Positions 1 through 8,691 are shown, counted from the first letter of the stretch. The stretch is DNA of 45,117 bases from an uncultured Clostridiaceae bacterium (GCA_947381905.1 CANCXL010000014.1:1-45117), one strand, 5' to 3'. A program made the numbers and translations. The notes: generated by a model not told the origin, from the letters alone.

Positions 1-133
1 TTAAAGTGTCTTTGCTAAAACTTAATTTGAATTTAAAATAACTACAGTTGAAGTAATTAATTCAAACTCAAAAAATAAAAGTTTGCCTAACTTAATTATA
101 CCATTTTTTGGCATAAAATTCAATTTTAGAATA
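1..133. repeat. Left copy of a ~130-bp direct repeat carrying an outward promoter
   Basis: This block matches 44637-44772 almost base for base, apart from a 6-bp indel (one versus two GAATTT units) and a few substitutions. On the minus strand it contains TTGAAT (118-123), a 17-bp spacer and TATAAT (95-100), a good sigma-A promoter pointing leftwards out of the window. The right copy has the same promoter ahead of the 80-residue gene at 44263-44505, so another member of that gene family probably lies just left of position 1. Bases 134-300 hold no gene, only the promoter and leader of the next gene. Confidence 0.8.
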
Positions 134-197
134 TTTGGTATATAAATATTAATAATGTTAACTTTTAATATATATAATTAAAAATACGACATTTTTC

Positions 198-226
198 TTG
201 ATAAAAATACATTTGTGTAATATAAT
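198..226 (+). promoter_or_regulatory. Sigma-A-type promoter of the HD-repeat gene
   Basis: TTGATA at 198-203, a 17-bp spacer and TATAAT at 221-226. It gives a leader of about 70 nt before the AAAGGAGGAG ribosome binding site and the ATG at 301. Confidence 0.7.
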
Positions 227-300
227 CTGTTTTACTTAATTATAATTAGTTTAAAATTATTACAGTTAATAATTTATTTTGATTAAAGGAGGAGATATAT

Positions 301-2004
301 ATGACTAATGAAATTAAGAATAAGGAGTCTAAATTTACTACTCTTGATTATTTCTATTATTATATAAAAGGGTATGCTATTGCAATCGAATATAAATATA
401 CAATAATTGCTTTAAGTATAGCTTTTAAATATTATGAGAAATGTTTAGCAAAGGGTAGTTCTAGATTTTCTTATGTGTTAATTGATGCATATGATTTGAT
501 TTCATCTGGGGCAGCTAATGATTATATTTGTGCATATACAATTATTCAAGATGTCATAGAGGAATATAGTAAAAGCGATAACATAGAGGAGTTTTCTAAA
601 AAGTATTCTCTTACAGAAAAAAATATAGATACAATAATCGAGCTAAGTTCTGAGGAAAGGTATAATCATGCAATTGAGACTAACCCATTAAAGGGTGTTA
701 CAAAAGATAAAATTATGCCTAAAAATCTAGCATATGATCAAGTGGATAAAGTTTACGAGTTTATAGAAGAATATGCAAAGCTTAATGAGTATAAAAATAC
801 TTTGATTGCTTTAAAAGTTGCATCTAAACTTCATGAAGGCCAAAAAAGAAAGGGAGGTCAACCATATATAATCCATCCACTATATATTACATTAAAAATA
901 ATATATTCTGGAACAGATGATGACATTACTTGTGCTGCGTCATTACTTCACGATGTTATTGAGGACAATGAAGAGATGTACAGTTGTAATGGTGAGCTTC
1001 TTATTACAAGATATGGTTTAGATTTAGAGGTAGTAAGGATAGTTAGACTTCTTACTAAGCCTAAAGACTATAAGATTACAGATCCATTTGAAGAGAAATA
1101 TTATGAGGGGGTAAACTCAGATATAAGAGCAACAAATATTAAACTTCATGACAGAACAGACAATTTAAGCACAATTGAAGTATTTAAGTTAGAAAAAATG
1201 ATTTCATATGTAGATGAAACTAAAGAAAGAGTATATCCATTACTTATACAAAAAAATTACTATCCAGAATATTCACAAGCATTTACAAATGTTAAATATG
1301 TATTGCGTTCAAATTGTGAGGTGATAGAGTCAATTTTAAGAAGAAAGCCTGCAGTAATAGACTTTACTGGCTATCAACGTACTCTATTCTTTATTAAAGG
1401 ATATGCTAAAGGTAAAAATATGGATAATACTTTAAAAGCTCTATCTATTGCATGTAAAATGCATGAAGGACAATTAAGATCTCTTGGTGATCCATTTATC
1501 ATTCATCCGCTTCGTGTAGCATTGTATTTAATTAATTTAAAGATTAACGATGATGCAACTTGTGCAGCAGCACTATTACATGAAGTATTTAAAAAATGTG
1601 GAGTAACAGATGGTGGTGATATGATAACAAAAAAATATGGGCTATCACCAGAGGTATTTGAACTTGTAAAATTGGTTTCAAAACCTGAAGAAATGTCAAG
1701 AGAAGAGTATTATTTTAACCTATCTCAAAACTATAAGGCGTTACTAATTAAGTTATCTAATAGAGCCAATACTTGTACAATTCTTAATACTTATGATCAA
1801 GAAGATATAGATGAGTACATTTTTGAGTGTAATCAATTTGTATATCCTTTATGTCAGTATGGAGTAGAGAATTATTCTAAGTATTCACATCAAATAAATA
1901 TAATGAGGTCTCATATTTATCAAATATCTAATATTGTTTCATATTTAACACATATAGAAAAAGATGAAGATTCTAAAACACTAAAAAGAGATAATAGTAA
2001 TTAA
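301..2004 (+). CDS. Protein with three tandem RelA/SpoT-type HD modules
   Basis: The 567-residue protein has three repeats of the HD hydrolase fold found at the N-terminus of RelA/SpoT enzymes, at about residues 20-125, 150-320 and 365-520. The middle repeat keeps the metal-binding and catalytic signature: HEGQ at 178-181, IHP at 191-193, HDVIED at 217-222 and KLHDRTDN at 281-288. The third has HE in place of HD and KLSNRAN in place of the late aspartate motif, and the first has lost almost all of these residues. No synthetase or TGS domain is present. Only the middle module is therefore expected to hydrolyse, perhaps (p)ppGpp or a related nucleotide; the others may be structural or regulatory. 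The start has a strong ribosome binding site (AAAGGAGGAG) and the gene has its own promoter and terminator. The substrate is inference. Confidence 0.8.
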   Translation: MTNEIKNKESKFTTLDYFYYYIKGYAIAIEYKYTIIALSIAFKYYEKCLAKGSSRFSYVLIDAYDLISSGAANDYICAYTIIQDVIEEYSKSDNIEEFSKKYSLTEKNIDTIIELSSEERYNHAIETNPLKGVTKDKIMPKNLAYDQVDKVYEFIEEYAKLNEYKNTLIALKVASKLHEGQKRKGGQPYIIHPLYITLKIIYSGTDDDITCAASLLHDVIEDNEEMYSCNGELLITRYGLDLEVVRIVRLLTKPKDYKITDPFEEKYYEGVNSDIRATNIKLHDRTDNLSTIEVFKLEKMISYVDETKERVYPLLIQKNYYPEYSQAFTNVKYVLRSNCEVIESILRRKPAVIDFTGYQRTLFFIKGYAKGKNMDNTLKALSIACKMHEGQLRSLGDPFIIHPLRVALYLINLKINDDATCAAALLHEVFKKCGVTDGGDMITKKYGLSPEVFELVKLVSKPEEMSREEYYFNLSQNYKALLIKLSNRANTCTILNTYDQEDIDEYIFECNQFVYPLCQYGVENYSKYSHQINIMRSHIYQISNIVSYLTHIEKDEDSKTLKRDNSN

Positions 2005-2006
2005 AT

Positions 2007-2043
2007 AAAATACATCACTAAATAATTAGTGGTGTATTTTTTT
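2007..2043 (+). terminator. Rho-independent terminator
   Basis: A 15-bp stem (AAAATACATCACTAA, paired with 2026-2040 through one G-U), a 4-base loop and a T run follow the HD-repeat gene. Confidence 0.85.
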
Positions 2044-2140
2044 CGTCAATTTTAGTTTATATTTTTATATAAAATAATCTTTTTTCTACAAAATCTTTAA
2101 TAATAAAATAGTATAACTTAATTATCTAAGAGGTGGTTAT

Positions 2141-3049
2141 ATGATAGAGGAGGTTTTAAGGGTTTTACCTTCATATATATCAAATGAAATAGTAAAGCTA
2201 AATTGTGCCAACAATATAACAGAAATAAGAATAAGAACTAAAAGTAAAATTATAGTTAGATGCTCTAAAAATGAGTATATAATAGATTTTATTACTACAC
2301 CAAAGATAATACTTGATATACTTTTAAATGTGTCTAAAAACTCAATATATGCAATACAAAACGATATTAATAACGGATTTGTTGTAATAAGAGGCGGTCA
2401 TAGGATAGGGATTTGTGGAGAGGTTGTATATGTTGATTCAAAAATAAAAAACATAAAAAATATATGTGGATTAAATATACGTATTGCAAGGCAAGTATTT
2501 GGTTGTGCAGATTTAGTACTTCCTAAAATAATAAAAGGAAATACAATGTTAAATACTCTTATTGTTTCTCCGCCTGGTTGTGGTAAAACTACGTTATTAA
2601 GGGACATAGTAAGACAAGTAAGTAATGGAATACCATCACTAAATTTTTCTGGTAAGAATGTAAGTTTAGTAGATGAAAGAGGAGAAATCGCATCAATTTA
2701 TGAGGGAGTACCAAGCTTAGATGTTGGAGTAAGAACCGATGTTATGAGTAATGCTATAAAATCATCGGGTATGAAGATGATGATAAGATCTATGTCTCCA
2801 GATATAATAGCTACAGACGAAATTGGAAAAAAGGAAGATATACAAGCTATTAAAGAGGCTGTTCTTTCTGGAGTTAGTGTTATATTTACAATTCATGGTG
2901 ATTCGTTAAATAGTATTAATAAAAATGATGATATTAAAGAACTACTTAATCTTAATATTTTTTCTAAAATTATAATATTATCTAATGGAAAAATTCCAGG
3001 GATAGTTGAAAAAATATATGATACAGAATCATTAGGAGGTGCTATATGA
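2141..3049 (+). CDS. spoIIIAA: Stage III sporulation protein AA, ATPase
   Basis: SpoIIIAA is the secretion-type ATPase of the SpoIIIA-SpoIIQ channel that joins mother cell and forespore during engulfment. The 302 residues (close to the usual ~305) show a Walker A motif PPGCGKTT at 144-151, VDERGEIA at 177-184 and a Walker B-like DIIATDEIG at 221-229, as in GspE/PilT-related ATPases. It opens an eight-gene operon in canonical order. Its ribosome binding site is AGAGGTGG, and its stop overlaps the next start (ATGA). The family is transcribed by sigma-E in the mother cell; I could not assign a convincing sigma-E promoter in the 97 bases upstream. Confidence 0.95.
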   Translation: MIEEVLRVLPSYISNEIVKLNCANNITEIRIRTKSKIIVRCSKNEYIIDFITTPKIILDILLNVSKNSIYAIQNDINNGFVVIRGGHRIGICGEVVYVDSKIKNIKNICGLNIRIARQVFGCADLVLPKIIKGNTMLNTLIVSPPGCGKTTLLRDIVRQVSNGIPSLNFSGKNVSLVDERGEIASIYEGVPSLDVGVRTDVMSNAIKSSGMKMMIRSMSPDIIATDEIGKKEDIQAIKEAVLSGVSVIFTIHGDSLNSINKNDDIKELLNLNIFSKIIILSNGKIPGIVEKIYDTESLGGAI

Positions 3050-3561
3050 TATTTATTAAAATAATGATTTCTATAGTGATACTTCTTATCACATCATATA
3101 TAGGAATAGAAATGGCTTCTGCTTTAAAAGAAAGAGAAGAAATACTTACAGACTATATTACTTTTTTAAGAATGGTGCAAAATGAAATGGTATATATGTC
3201 TAATAGCCTTCCTACATCTTTTGAAATGGCAAGGCAGAAAATAAACTCGAGGCTAAAAGACGCAATTGGTGCTATAGTTATAGATATGAGTGAATATGGC
3301 GCAAACAAAATAGATGCTTCTATTACTGAAAATATTAATAATTTGGATTCATTAAAGCCATATGATAAAGAGTTAATAATATCTACTTTAAAAAACCTCG
3401 GAAGAAGCGATTTAGATTCTCAAAATAATATAATAGAAAACAATTTGCAGATTATGCAAAAGCAGATAAAAGAGGCAAATACATTAAAGATAAAAAGTTC
3501 AAAAGTATATAAGACAATAGGAGTTATAACTGGATTAATAATTGTAGTTATATTCATATAA
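3046..3561 (+). CDS. spoIIIAB: Stage III sporulation protein AB
   Basis: 171 residues with membrane segments at both ends (about 3-22 and 152-171) and a helical middle, the SpoIIIAB pattern distantly related to GspF/PilC platform proteins. Its ATG overlaps the spoIIIAA stop by 4 bases (ATGA), with GGAGGT just upstream, so translation is probably coupled. The length matches the family and the position in the operon is decisive. It is expected in the mother-cell membrane facing the forespore, working with the AA ATPase. Confidence 0.93.
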   Translation: MIFIKIMISIVILLITSYIGIEMASALKEREEILTDYITFLRMVQNEMVYMSNSLPTSFEMARQKINSRLKDAIGAIVIDMSEYGANKIDASITENINNLDSLKPYDKELIISTLKNLGRSDLDSQNNIIENNLQIMQKQIKEANTLKIKSSKVYKTIGVITGLIIVVIFI

Positions 3562-3572
3562 GGAGGGGTAAT

Positions 3573-3767
3573 ATGGATATAGATTTATTATTTAAAATAG
3601 CTGGTGTTGGTATTTTAATAGCAGTTTTAAATCAAGTGTTAAGTAAGGCTGGAAGAGAAGATCAAGCAATGATGACAACTCTTACAGGAGTTATAATAGT
3701 TTTAATGATGGTTATTTCAAAAATTAGTGAATTATTTAATTTGGTAAGGGATACTTTTAATTTGTAA
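3573..3767 (+). CDS. spoIIIAC: Stage III sporulation protein AC
   Basis: A 64-residue protein with two transmembrane helices (about 7-25 and 35-55), matching the usual size of SpoIIIAC, a small channel-platform subunit. Its ribosome binding site is AGGAGGGG. It lies 11 bases after spoIIIAB, and its stop shares a base with the start of spoIIIAD (TAATG), typical of tight translational coupling in this operon. Confidence 0.93.
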   Translation: MDIDLLFKIAGVGILIAVLNQVLSKAGREDQAMMTTLTGVIIVLMMVISKISELFNLVRDTFNL

Positions 3768-4150
3768 TGACAATATTTAAAGTAATTGGATTTGGAATTA
3801 TCGCTGTATCATTAATAATTATTTTAAAGCAACAAAAACAAGAAATTGCTTTACTATGTGTAGTTGCTTCGTCAGTAATAATGCTTACTTTTATATTTGA
3901 TGATTTAAAAAATGTAATCTCGTTAATAGATAAACTTGTTATAGATTCGGCTATAGATAGTTCGTTTTTAAAAATAATACTTAAAGTAATAGGAATATCA
4001 TATATGGTTGAATTTGGAAAAGATATTTGTAAAGATGCAGGAGAAAATGCAATAGCAAATAAGATTGAAATGGCAGGCAAAGTAATAATAGTATCACTTT
4101 CTATTCCAGTCATTGCATCTTTATTAGATATTGTTGCAGAACTTGTTTAG
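3767..4150 (+). CDS. spoIIIAD: Stage III sporulation protein AD
   Basis: 127 residues with about three membrane helices (roughly 5-22, 30-48 and 103-122). The family is the AC/AD platform of the sporulation channel. The start overlaps the spoIIIAC stop as TAATG with no separate Shine-Dalgarno, so reinitiation is likely. Length and position fit the family well. Confidence 0.92.
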   Translation: MTIFKVIGFGIIAVSLIIILKQQKQEIALLCVVASSVIMLTFIFDDLKNVISLIDKLVIDSAIDSSFLKIILKVIGISYMVEFGKDICKDAGENAIANKIEMAGKVIIVSLSIPVIASLLDIVAELV

Positions 4151-4151
4151 T

Positions 4152-5300
4152 ATGAAAAACAAAAAAATATTTTTTTTATGCTATTGCTTTATGGCTATTT
4201 TTATTTTTAGCAATATAGTAATAGCAAATGAGATTACAGATAATATAAGTAATAGCTTTAATGTAGATAAATATGTTAGCACTTTTGATGAATATCTTAA
4301 ACAAAACGAAATAGATGATGTACAAATAAAAGAAATATATTCGGATTTAATAAATGGTAATGGGGTAAAGTATGATTTTATTTTAGATAAGATTGCAAAT
4401 AATCTTGTAAGTCAAATAAAAACCAGTGTAAAGTCTGTGTCAACACTTCTTGTAATAATTATAATTCTTGCTGTAGTATCAAGTTTAGAACTAGATAAAA
4501 ATAGTGATGTGATTAGAATTACTAGGCTCATAGTACTTGTTTGTGTAAGTAGTATACTTTTAAAAAATTATATAGAAATAGTAAATATATTTAATAATGT
4601 AGTAAATACTATGTCACTTTCTCTTCAAACAGTATCAACGTTTCTTATGGGAATACTTGTTGCAAGTGGGAAAATAACAAGTATTGGAATAGTACAACCT
4701 ATTTTACTATTTATTTCAAATTTTATTTGTGTGATAACAAAGTACATAGTGATTCCTTTCTTTACAATATCTATAGTTATAAATATTGTATCAAGGATTT
4801 CTGAAAATATTAAGCTAGATAGTTTTTCATCTATGTTTAGAAAGATGTCTCTTTATATATTCTCAACATGTATTGCAATTTTTGTTTTAGTTCTTTCTAT
4901 GGAGACAAGTGTTACAAAATCTATAGATAATATGTATTTTAAAACTACTCAAAATATAATATCTAATGCAGTTCCAGTAGTTGGAAAGTTTTTATCTGAT
5001 AGTTTAAATACTGTGCTTGGAGCAACTGAACTTATTGGAAAAGTCGGAGGTATAGTGTCTATTATATCAGTATTATTAATTGTAGGAATTCCAGTTATAA
5101 AAATTCTAGTAATAGTATTTTTATATAAAATATTAATTGCTTTTTCTGAACCTATAAATACTGATGATAATATAATTAAATTTATAGAAGGATTTGAAAA
5201 AGTATATAAAGATATGCTTGGAATACTAGTAGGAGTAATGGTTTTAGTTTTAATGACAACAGGAATACTCATGAGTTTGATAAGTCATATTAGTGCATAG
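4152..5300 (+). CDS. spoIIIAE: Stage III sporulation protein AE
   Basis: A polytopic membrane protein of 382 residues. I chose the ATG at 4152 because it gives a clean signal peptide (MKNKK, a hydrophobic core, then a cleavage-like IVIANE); an in-frame TTG at 4131 would add seven residues inside spoIIIAD. A polar region of about 75 residues follows, then seven or eight hydrophobic segments from about residue 95 to the end. SpoIIIAE is the largest membrane component of the channel. Neither candidate start has a good ribosome binding site, and coupling to spoIIIAD, which ends one base upstream, is likely. Confidence 0.92.
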   Translation: MKNKKIFFLCYCFMAIFIFSNIVIANEITDNISNSFNVDKYVSTFDEYLKQNEIDDVQIKEIYSDLINGNGVKYDFILDKIANNLVSQIKTSVKSVSTLLVIIIILAVVSSLELDKNSDVIRITRLIVLVCVSSILLKNYIEIVNIFNNVVNTMSLSLQTVSTFLMGILVASGKITSIGIVQPILLFISNFICVITKYIVIPFFTISIVINIVSRISENIKLDSFSSMFRKMSLYIFSTCIAIFVLVLSMETSVTKSIDNMYFKTTQNIISNAVPVVGKFLSDSLNTVLGATELIGKVGGIVSIISVLLIVGIPVIKILVIVFLYKILIAFSEPINTDDNIIKFIEGFEKVYKDMLGILVGVMVLVLMTTGILMSLISHISA

Positions 5301-5311
5301 GGGGGAGTTAT

Positions 5312-5812
5312 ATGATATATATATTTAAATCTTGGATACAATCAATTTTATGTATAGGAATATTATTTACGATTATAAGAATAGTACTTCCTAATACGAA
5401 TTTAAAAAAATATACGTATTCACTTATTGGTATTGTTACTATAATTGCTATTTTTAATCCAGTAATTACTTTTGCAAGAAATAATAATATAACAACAATT
5501 AAAGATATTTTTTTAAATTCAACTGAGCTTGCAAATAAAAATATAAACTATACAGATATCTCAAATTATGAAGAAGTAAATAAAAATAATGTTAAAGAAA
5601 ATTTTAAACATACTGTTGAAGAAGATATAAAATTAAAGATACAAGAAAATATAAATTCAAATGTTGATGTAAATATTGAGATAACTGACACATATAATAT
5701 AAAGAAAATTAATATTATTATATATGAAGATACTCCTTTTGATATTTCTACATATTTAAGTTCTGAATATGATTTAGATAAAAAAATAATTGAAATAAAA
5801 AAGGAGGGGTAG
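5312..5812 (+). CDS. spoIIIAF: Stage III sporulation protein AF
   Basis: 166 residues: two N-terminal membrane helices (about 8-27 and 35-54), then a soluble region ending in a small alpha/beta domain that resembles the ring-building motif of the spoIIIA ring proteins. A strong GGGGGAG ribosome binding site lies upstream of the ATG. It sits between AE and AG as in other Clostridia. Confidence 0.9.
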   Translation: MIYIFKSWIQSILCIGILFTIIRIVLPNTNLKKYTYSLIGIVTIIAIFNPVITFARNNNITTIKDIFLNSTELANKNINYTDISNYEEVNKNNVKENFKHTVEEDIKLKIQENINSNVDVNIEITDTYNIKKINIIIYEDTPFDISTYLSSEYDLDKKIIEIKKEG

Positions 5813-5815
5813 TAT

Positions 5816-6349
5816 ATGGGATATTTAGAAACACTAAAAAATATAACAAAAGATAAGAAGAAAAAAAATGAGAACTTAATACTTCTTCTTGTACTACTGG
5901 TAATATTACTAATTAGTATGAATTATATTTTTAAAGATGAAAAAAAATCTAAAGAAAATTTAGTAAGTCAAAAACTAGAAGAGAACAAGGAAAGTACTAA
6001 TAATGACATAGAAAATAAAATAGCAAATATATTAAATCAAATTAGTGGTGTTACAGATATTTCAGTAATAATTAACTATTCCAATGCGGGGAAAAATGAA
6101 TATGCATATGACACAAAAGAGATTATAAATGATGATGGAAATACAACAAGTATTGAAAAAACAATTGCATATAATAACGAAAATGGAAATAAAGTCGCCA
6201 TAACATCAATAGAGTATTTGCCACAAGTTGAAGGGGTTATTATAGTTGGAAATGGACTCTCAAGTAGTGAAAACAAGCAAAAGATAGCAACAGCTGTAGG
6301 AAATTTACTAGGTGTTGCATCATATAAAGTTCAAGTTTTTAATAAATAG
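5816..6349 (+). CDS. spoIIIAG: Stage III sporulation protein AG
   Basis: 177 residues: a basic cytoplasmic start, one transmembrane helix at about 20-39, a charged linker, then a ring-building domain (about 60-177) with the typical ITSIEYLPQVEGVIIV stretch. In Bacillus subtilis SpoIIIAG forms a large ring in the intermembrane space; the same role is expected here. The gene starts 3 bases after spoIIIAF behind an AAGGAGGGG ribosome binding site. Confidence 0.93.
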   Translation: MGYLETLKNITKDKKKKNENLILLLVLLVILLISMNYIFKDEKKSKENLVSQKLEENKESTNNDIENKIANILNQISGVTDISVIINYSNAGKNEYAYDTKEIINDDGNTTSIEKTIAYNNENGNKVAITSIEYLPQVEGVIIVGNGLSSSENKQKIATAVGNLLGVASYKVQVFNK

Positions 6350-6360
6350 GAGGTAGTATT

Positions 6361-6897
6361 ATGTTTAAAAATAAAGAGAAGATTAAAAGGTATGCATTTG
6401 CTGGAGTATCATTTTGCTTTATGATAGCCATTGCAGGATATATTAATTATAAATATGATCCTGAAAGAGAAAAAGATTTGGGTCAAACAGTATATGTAAG
6501 TTCAAACAATGATGAGGTTAATATATACTCTCAAGAAGTTCAAAAAGAGGATAAAATTACAAAATTTAGAAATGACAGAGACAATATGTATTCAGAACTT
6601 GCAAATAATTATTCTCAAATAATAAATAATGGTAATTCTAGTAATGATTTAATAGAACAATATCAAGAGAAATTAAGCACATTAGTAGAAGAGAAAAATC
6701 AAGTGCTGATGGTTGAAAATATTATAAAGTCTAAAGGAGTAGATGATGTGGTACTTGTTATTACAGCAGGGAAAAAGGCAAACGTTATAATAAAAAAACA
6801 AGAAATAGATGAAAGTATGATAGCACAAATAATGCAAACAGTTGTTGATCAATTAAATATATCTGCTAATAATATAACAATAGAAAATATAAATTAA
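6361..6897 (+). CDS. spoIIIAH: Stage III sporulation protein AH
   Basis: 178 residues: a short basic N-terminus, one transmembrane helix (about 11-28), a helical linker and a C-terminal YscJ/FliF-like ring-building domain (about 100-178, including VLVITAGKKANVIIK). SpoIIIAH is the partner that reaches across to forespore SpoIIQ. It is the last gene of the operon, with an AGGAGGT ribosome binding site, and no clear terminator hairpin follows directly. Confidence 0.92.
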   Translation: MFKNKEKIKRYAFAGVSFCFMIAIAGYINYKYDPEREKDLGQTVYVSSNNDEVNIYSQEVQKEDKITKFRNDRDNMYSELANNYSQIINNGNSSNDLIEQYQEKLSTLVEEKNQVLMVENIIKSKGVDDVVLVITAGKKANVIIKKQEIDESMIAQIMQTVVDQLNISANNITIENIN

Positions 6898-6964
6898 GCT
6901 ACATTTATTCTTCATTATGTTGATAATTATTAAAAATTAGTATAATATATATTATATCATAATA

Positions 6965-6993
6965 TTGAAATTTATTTTCTTTTATGATAATAT
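6965..6993 (+). promoter_or_regulatory. Promoter of the 7030-8005 gene pair
   Basis: TTGAAA at 6965-6970, a 17-bp spacer ending TTTATGA, and TAATAT at 6988-6993. It separates the following two genes from the sporulation operon. Confidence 0.6.
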
Positions 6994-7029
6994 AAAATCG
7001 ATTATGAATATTAAGGAGTGAAAGATATA

Positions 7030-7515
7030 GTGAAGGATAAGAAAAATATTTTAATTATAATAGTGTTATTAATTTTACTAGGATTTACAGGAGCATATGC
7101 ACTATTTGGACCTAATGGATATAAAACAACAGAAAAAGGTAAAGCGTTTTTTAATGATGTTATTAAACTACAAGCAAACTTATCATATTATGTAGGATCT
7201 TCATATTCAGATGCATTTGGTGTATATTCTAAAGAGGAAATATTGTTAGGAACTACTACTGATGGTGAGAAAATTAAGGATAATATGGATAACTTATTAC
7301 CAACATTAGTTGAACCAGAGAGTGCTCAAGATTATAAGGATGATACTAAATCATACAAATTGAATATGGAAAATATAAAAACTACATTAGGACTTAAAAT
7401 GGATTCATACGAAGGGGTAACATTTTATGTTGTTGAAGGAGACTTAGTAAAAATCAAATTAGATTCTAAACCTGATTGGTGGAACGAAAACTATGATGAT
7501 TTAATCCTAAAATAA
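7030..7515 (+). CDS. Unrecognised membrane-anchored protein
   Basis: 161 residues from a GTG at 7030. I chose it over the GTG at 7018 because AAGGAG ends at 7017, which leaves normal spacing only for 7030. One N-terminal hydrophobic helix (about 4-25) is followed by a polar extracytoplasmic domain with no cysteines. I do not recognise the family. It is co-transcribed with the next gene (16 bases apart), which has the same one-helix-plus-domain plan, and both precede an orphan secretion-ATPase-type domain protein. A pilin-like or envelope role could be imagined, but no prepilin cleavage motif is visible. Confidence 0.75.
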   Translation: MKDKKNILIIIVLLILLGFTGAYALFGPNGYKTTEKGKAFFNDVIKLQANLSYYVGSSYSDAFGVYSKEEILLGTTTDGEKIKDNMDNLLPTLVEPESAQDYKDDTKSYKLNMENIKTTLGLKMDSYEGVTFYVVEGDLVKIKLDSKPDWWNENYDDLILK

Positions 7516-7531
7516 TTGGAGAGATGTGCCT

Positions 7532-8005
7532 ATGAATAAAATAACTAGAAATATTTGTACAGTACTTGGAACTATAATTTTAGTTGCACTTGCAATTTTA
7601 GTTGTAATAAAACTTGCAAGAGATTTTAACGCTGAAAAATCAAAAGATATTGACTATATTAATGTTATAAATGAGCAAGAATATATTTGCTTAAATGGAA
7701 CTAAAAATATAGAGAATATTAAAGATGAAATAGAAAAAGATATTGGAAAGAAAGTAGAGATTGCAGACACTGGAAGTCTAGATGCTATAGATATTTATTT
7801 TGTTGTAAAAGATGGAAACACATATAAATATATTACAAAAATAAAAGAAAATGAAAACGAAAAATTTGAAATAGCACAAGATACTGAAAATGATGCAAGG
7901 TATATTGTTCCAATTAATAAAATTGGAATAGATGTTTTTGTTTATACTGAACTTAAAGACTATAGTATAGACAAAGATGGTAATATAACATATACAAAAA
8001 TGTAA
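7532..8005 (+). CDS. Unrecognised membrane-anchored protein
   Basis: 157 residues from the ATG at 7532, which has GGAGA 9 bases upstream; the in-frame GTG at 7526 is too close to that site. It has one N-terminal transmembrane helix (about 7-28) and then an acidic, lysine-rich domain likely to lie outside the membrane. I do not recognise the family. It follows the 7030 gene and ends at a strong terminator, so the two form one unit. Confidence 0.75.
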   Translation: MNKITRNICTVLGTIILVALAILVVIKLARDFNAEKSKDIDYINVINEQEYICLNGTKNIENIKDEIEKDIGKKVEIADTGSLDAIDIYFVVKDGNTYKYITKIKENENEKFEIAQDTENDARYIVPINKIGIDVFVYTELKDYSIDKDGNITYTKM

Positions 8006-8010
8006 TAATA

Positions 8011-8046
8011 AAAGATGAAATCTATAAGGGATTTCATCTTTTTTTA
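8011..8046 (+). terminator. Rho-independent terminator
   Basis: AAAGATGAAAT at 8011-8021 pairs with ATTTCATCTTT at 8031-8041, followed by a T run. Confidence 0.85.
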
Positions 8047-8077
8047 AAAAACTCTTAAAAAATTAGTCGCATTATGG

Positions 8078-8083
8078 TATAAT
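8078..8083 (+). promoter_or_regulatory. Extended -10 promoter of the MshEN gene
   Basis: TATGGTATAAT contains the TGn extension and TATAAT at 8078-8083; the -35 (TTAAAA at 8055-8060) is weak. The ATG at 8121 follows AGGAGG. Confidence 0.6.
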
Positions 8084-8120
8084 TATCTATGTAAATATGA
8101 CTATATAGGAGGAAAATGAT

Positions 8121-8672
8121 ATGGAAGTTCAAGAAAAATTACCTATAGGCGAAGAGTTTATAAAAAGAAAAATACTTACTAAAAAAGAAGTAAACATTGT
8201 ACTTAATTATCAAGAAGAGCATCCAGACCTTAAGTTTGGGGAAATTGTTGATGTCTTAGATATGTGTGATAAAGAAGCACTACTTGAAGTTTTATCTTCA
8301 AATCTTGAAGTTAAATCAGCAATAATTGAGAGAAAGCTTTCAATAAATCCATTAAATTTCTTACCGTCAGATATTATTATTACATATAGAGCATTGCCAT
8401 TTGAAAAGGTTGGAAATACAATATGTGTAGCATTTGCAAATCCTCAAGATACAGAAATGGTGGAGTATGTAAGAAAATTAATTGCAAAAGAAGGATATGA
8501 TATAGAGGTATATATAACTTTATATACAACAATTATGGCTCATATAGAGAAAATAAAAAATTCTAAAGAAATAAGAATGTGCTTTAGTGATACAGATGCA
8601 GAGCCAGAAATAAAAGAATCAGATATAGATGTTGCAATTCTTGAAGATCTAAAAAAATCTATGAGAAAATAG
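8121..8672 (+). CDS. Stand-alone MshEN (GspE/PilB N-terminal) domain protein
   Basis: The 183 residues match the N-terminal domain of type II secretion/type IV pilus ATPases (T2SSE_N/MshEN) without any ATPase domain. Two copies of the motif that binds c-di-GMP in MshE-like proteins can be traced: PIGEEFIKRKILTKKEVNIV near residue 8, and KFGEIVDVLDMCDKEALLEV near residue 38. The usual Arg of RLG is not kept in either. A compact alpha/beta part follows (about 85-145, ALPFEKVGNTICVAFANPQD), then a short acidic tail. It could be a c-di-GMP or protein-interaction adaptor. Family assignment is firm, ligand binding uncertain. It has its own promoter, ribosome binding site and terminator. Confidence 0.8.
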   Translation: MEVQEKLPIGEEFIKRKILTKKEVNIVLNYQEEHPDLKFGEIVDVLDMCDKEALLEVLSSNLEVKSAIIERKLSINPLNFLPSDIIITYRALPFEKVGNTICVAFANPQDTEMVEYVRKLIAKEGYDIEVYITLYTTIMAHIEKIKNSKEIRMCFSDTDAEPEIKESDIDVAILEDLKKSMRK

Positions 8673-8691
8673 TAAAAACAATTATACAAAT

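Noticed and set aside
1..133. The end repeats as insertion-sequence ends or att sites
   Set aside because: No transposase or integrase and no terminal inverted repeats; the repeat carries a promoter in front of a paralogous gene family and is better explained as duplicated gene leaders.
2044..2140. Sigma-E promoter of spoIIIA
   Set aside because: Expected on biological grounds, but no convincing -35/-10 pair could be placed in the A+T-rich sequence.
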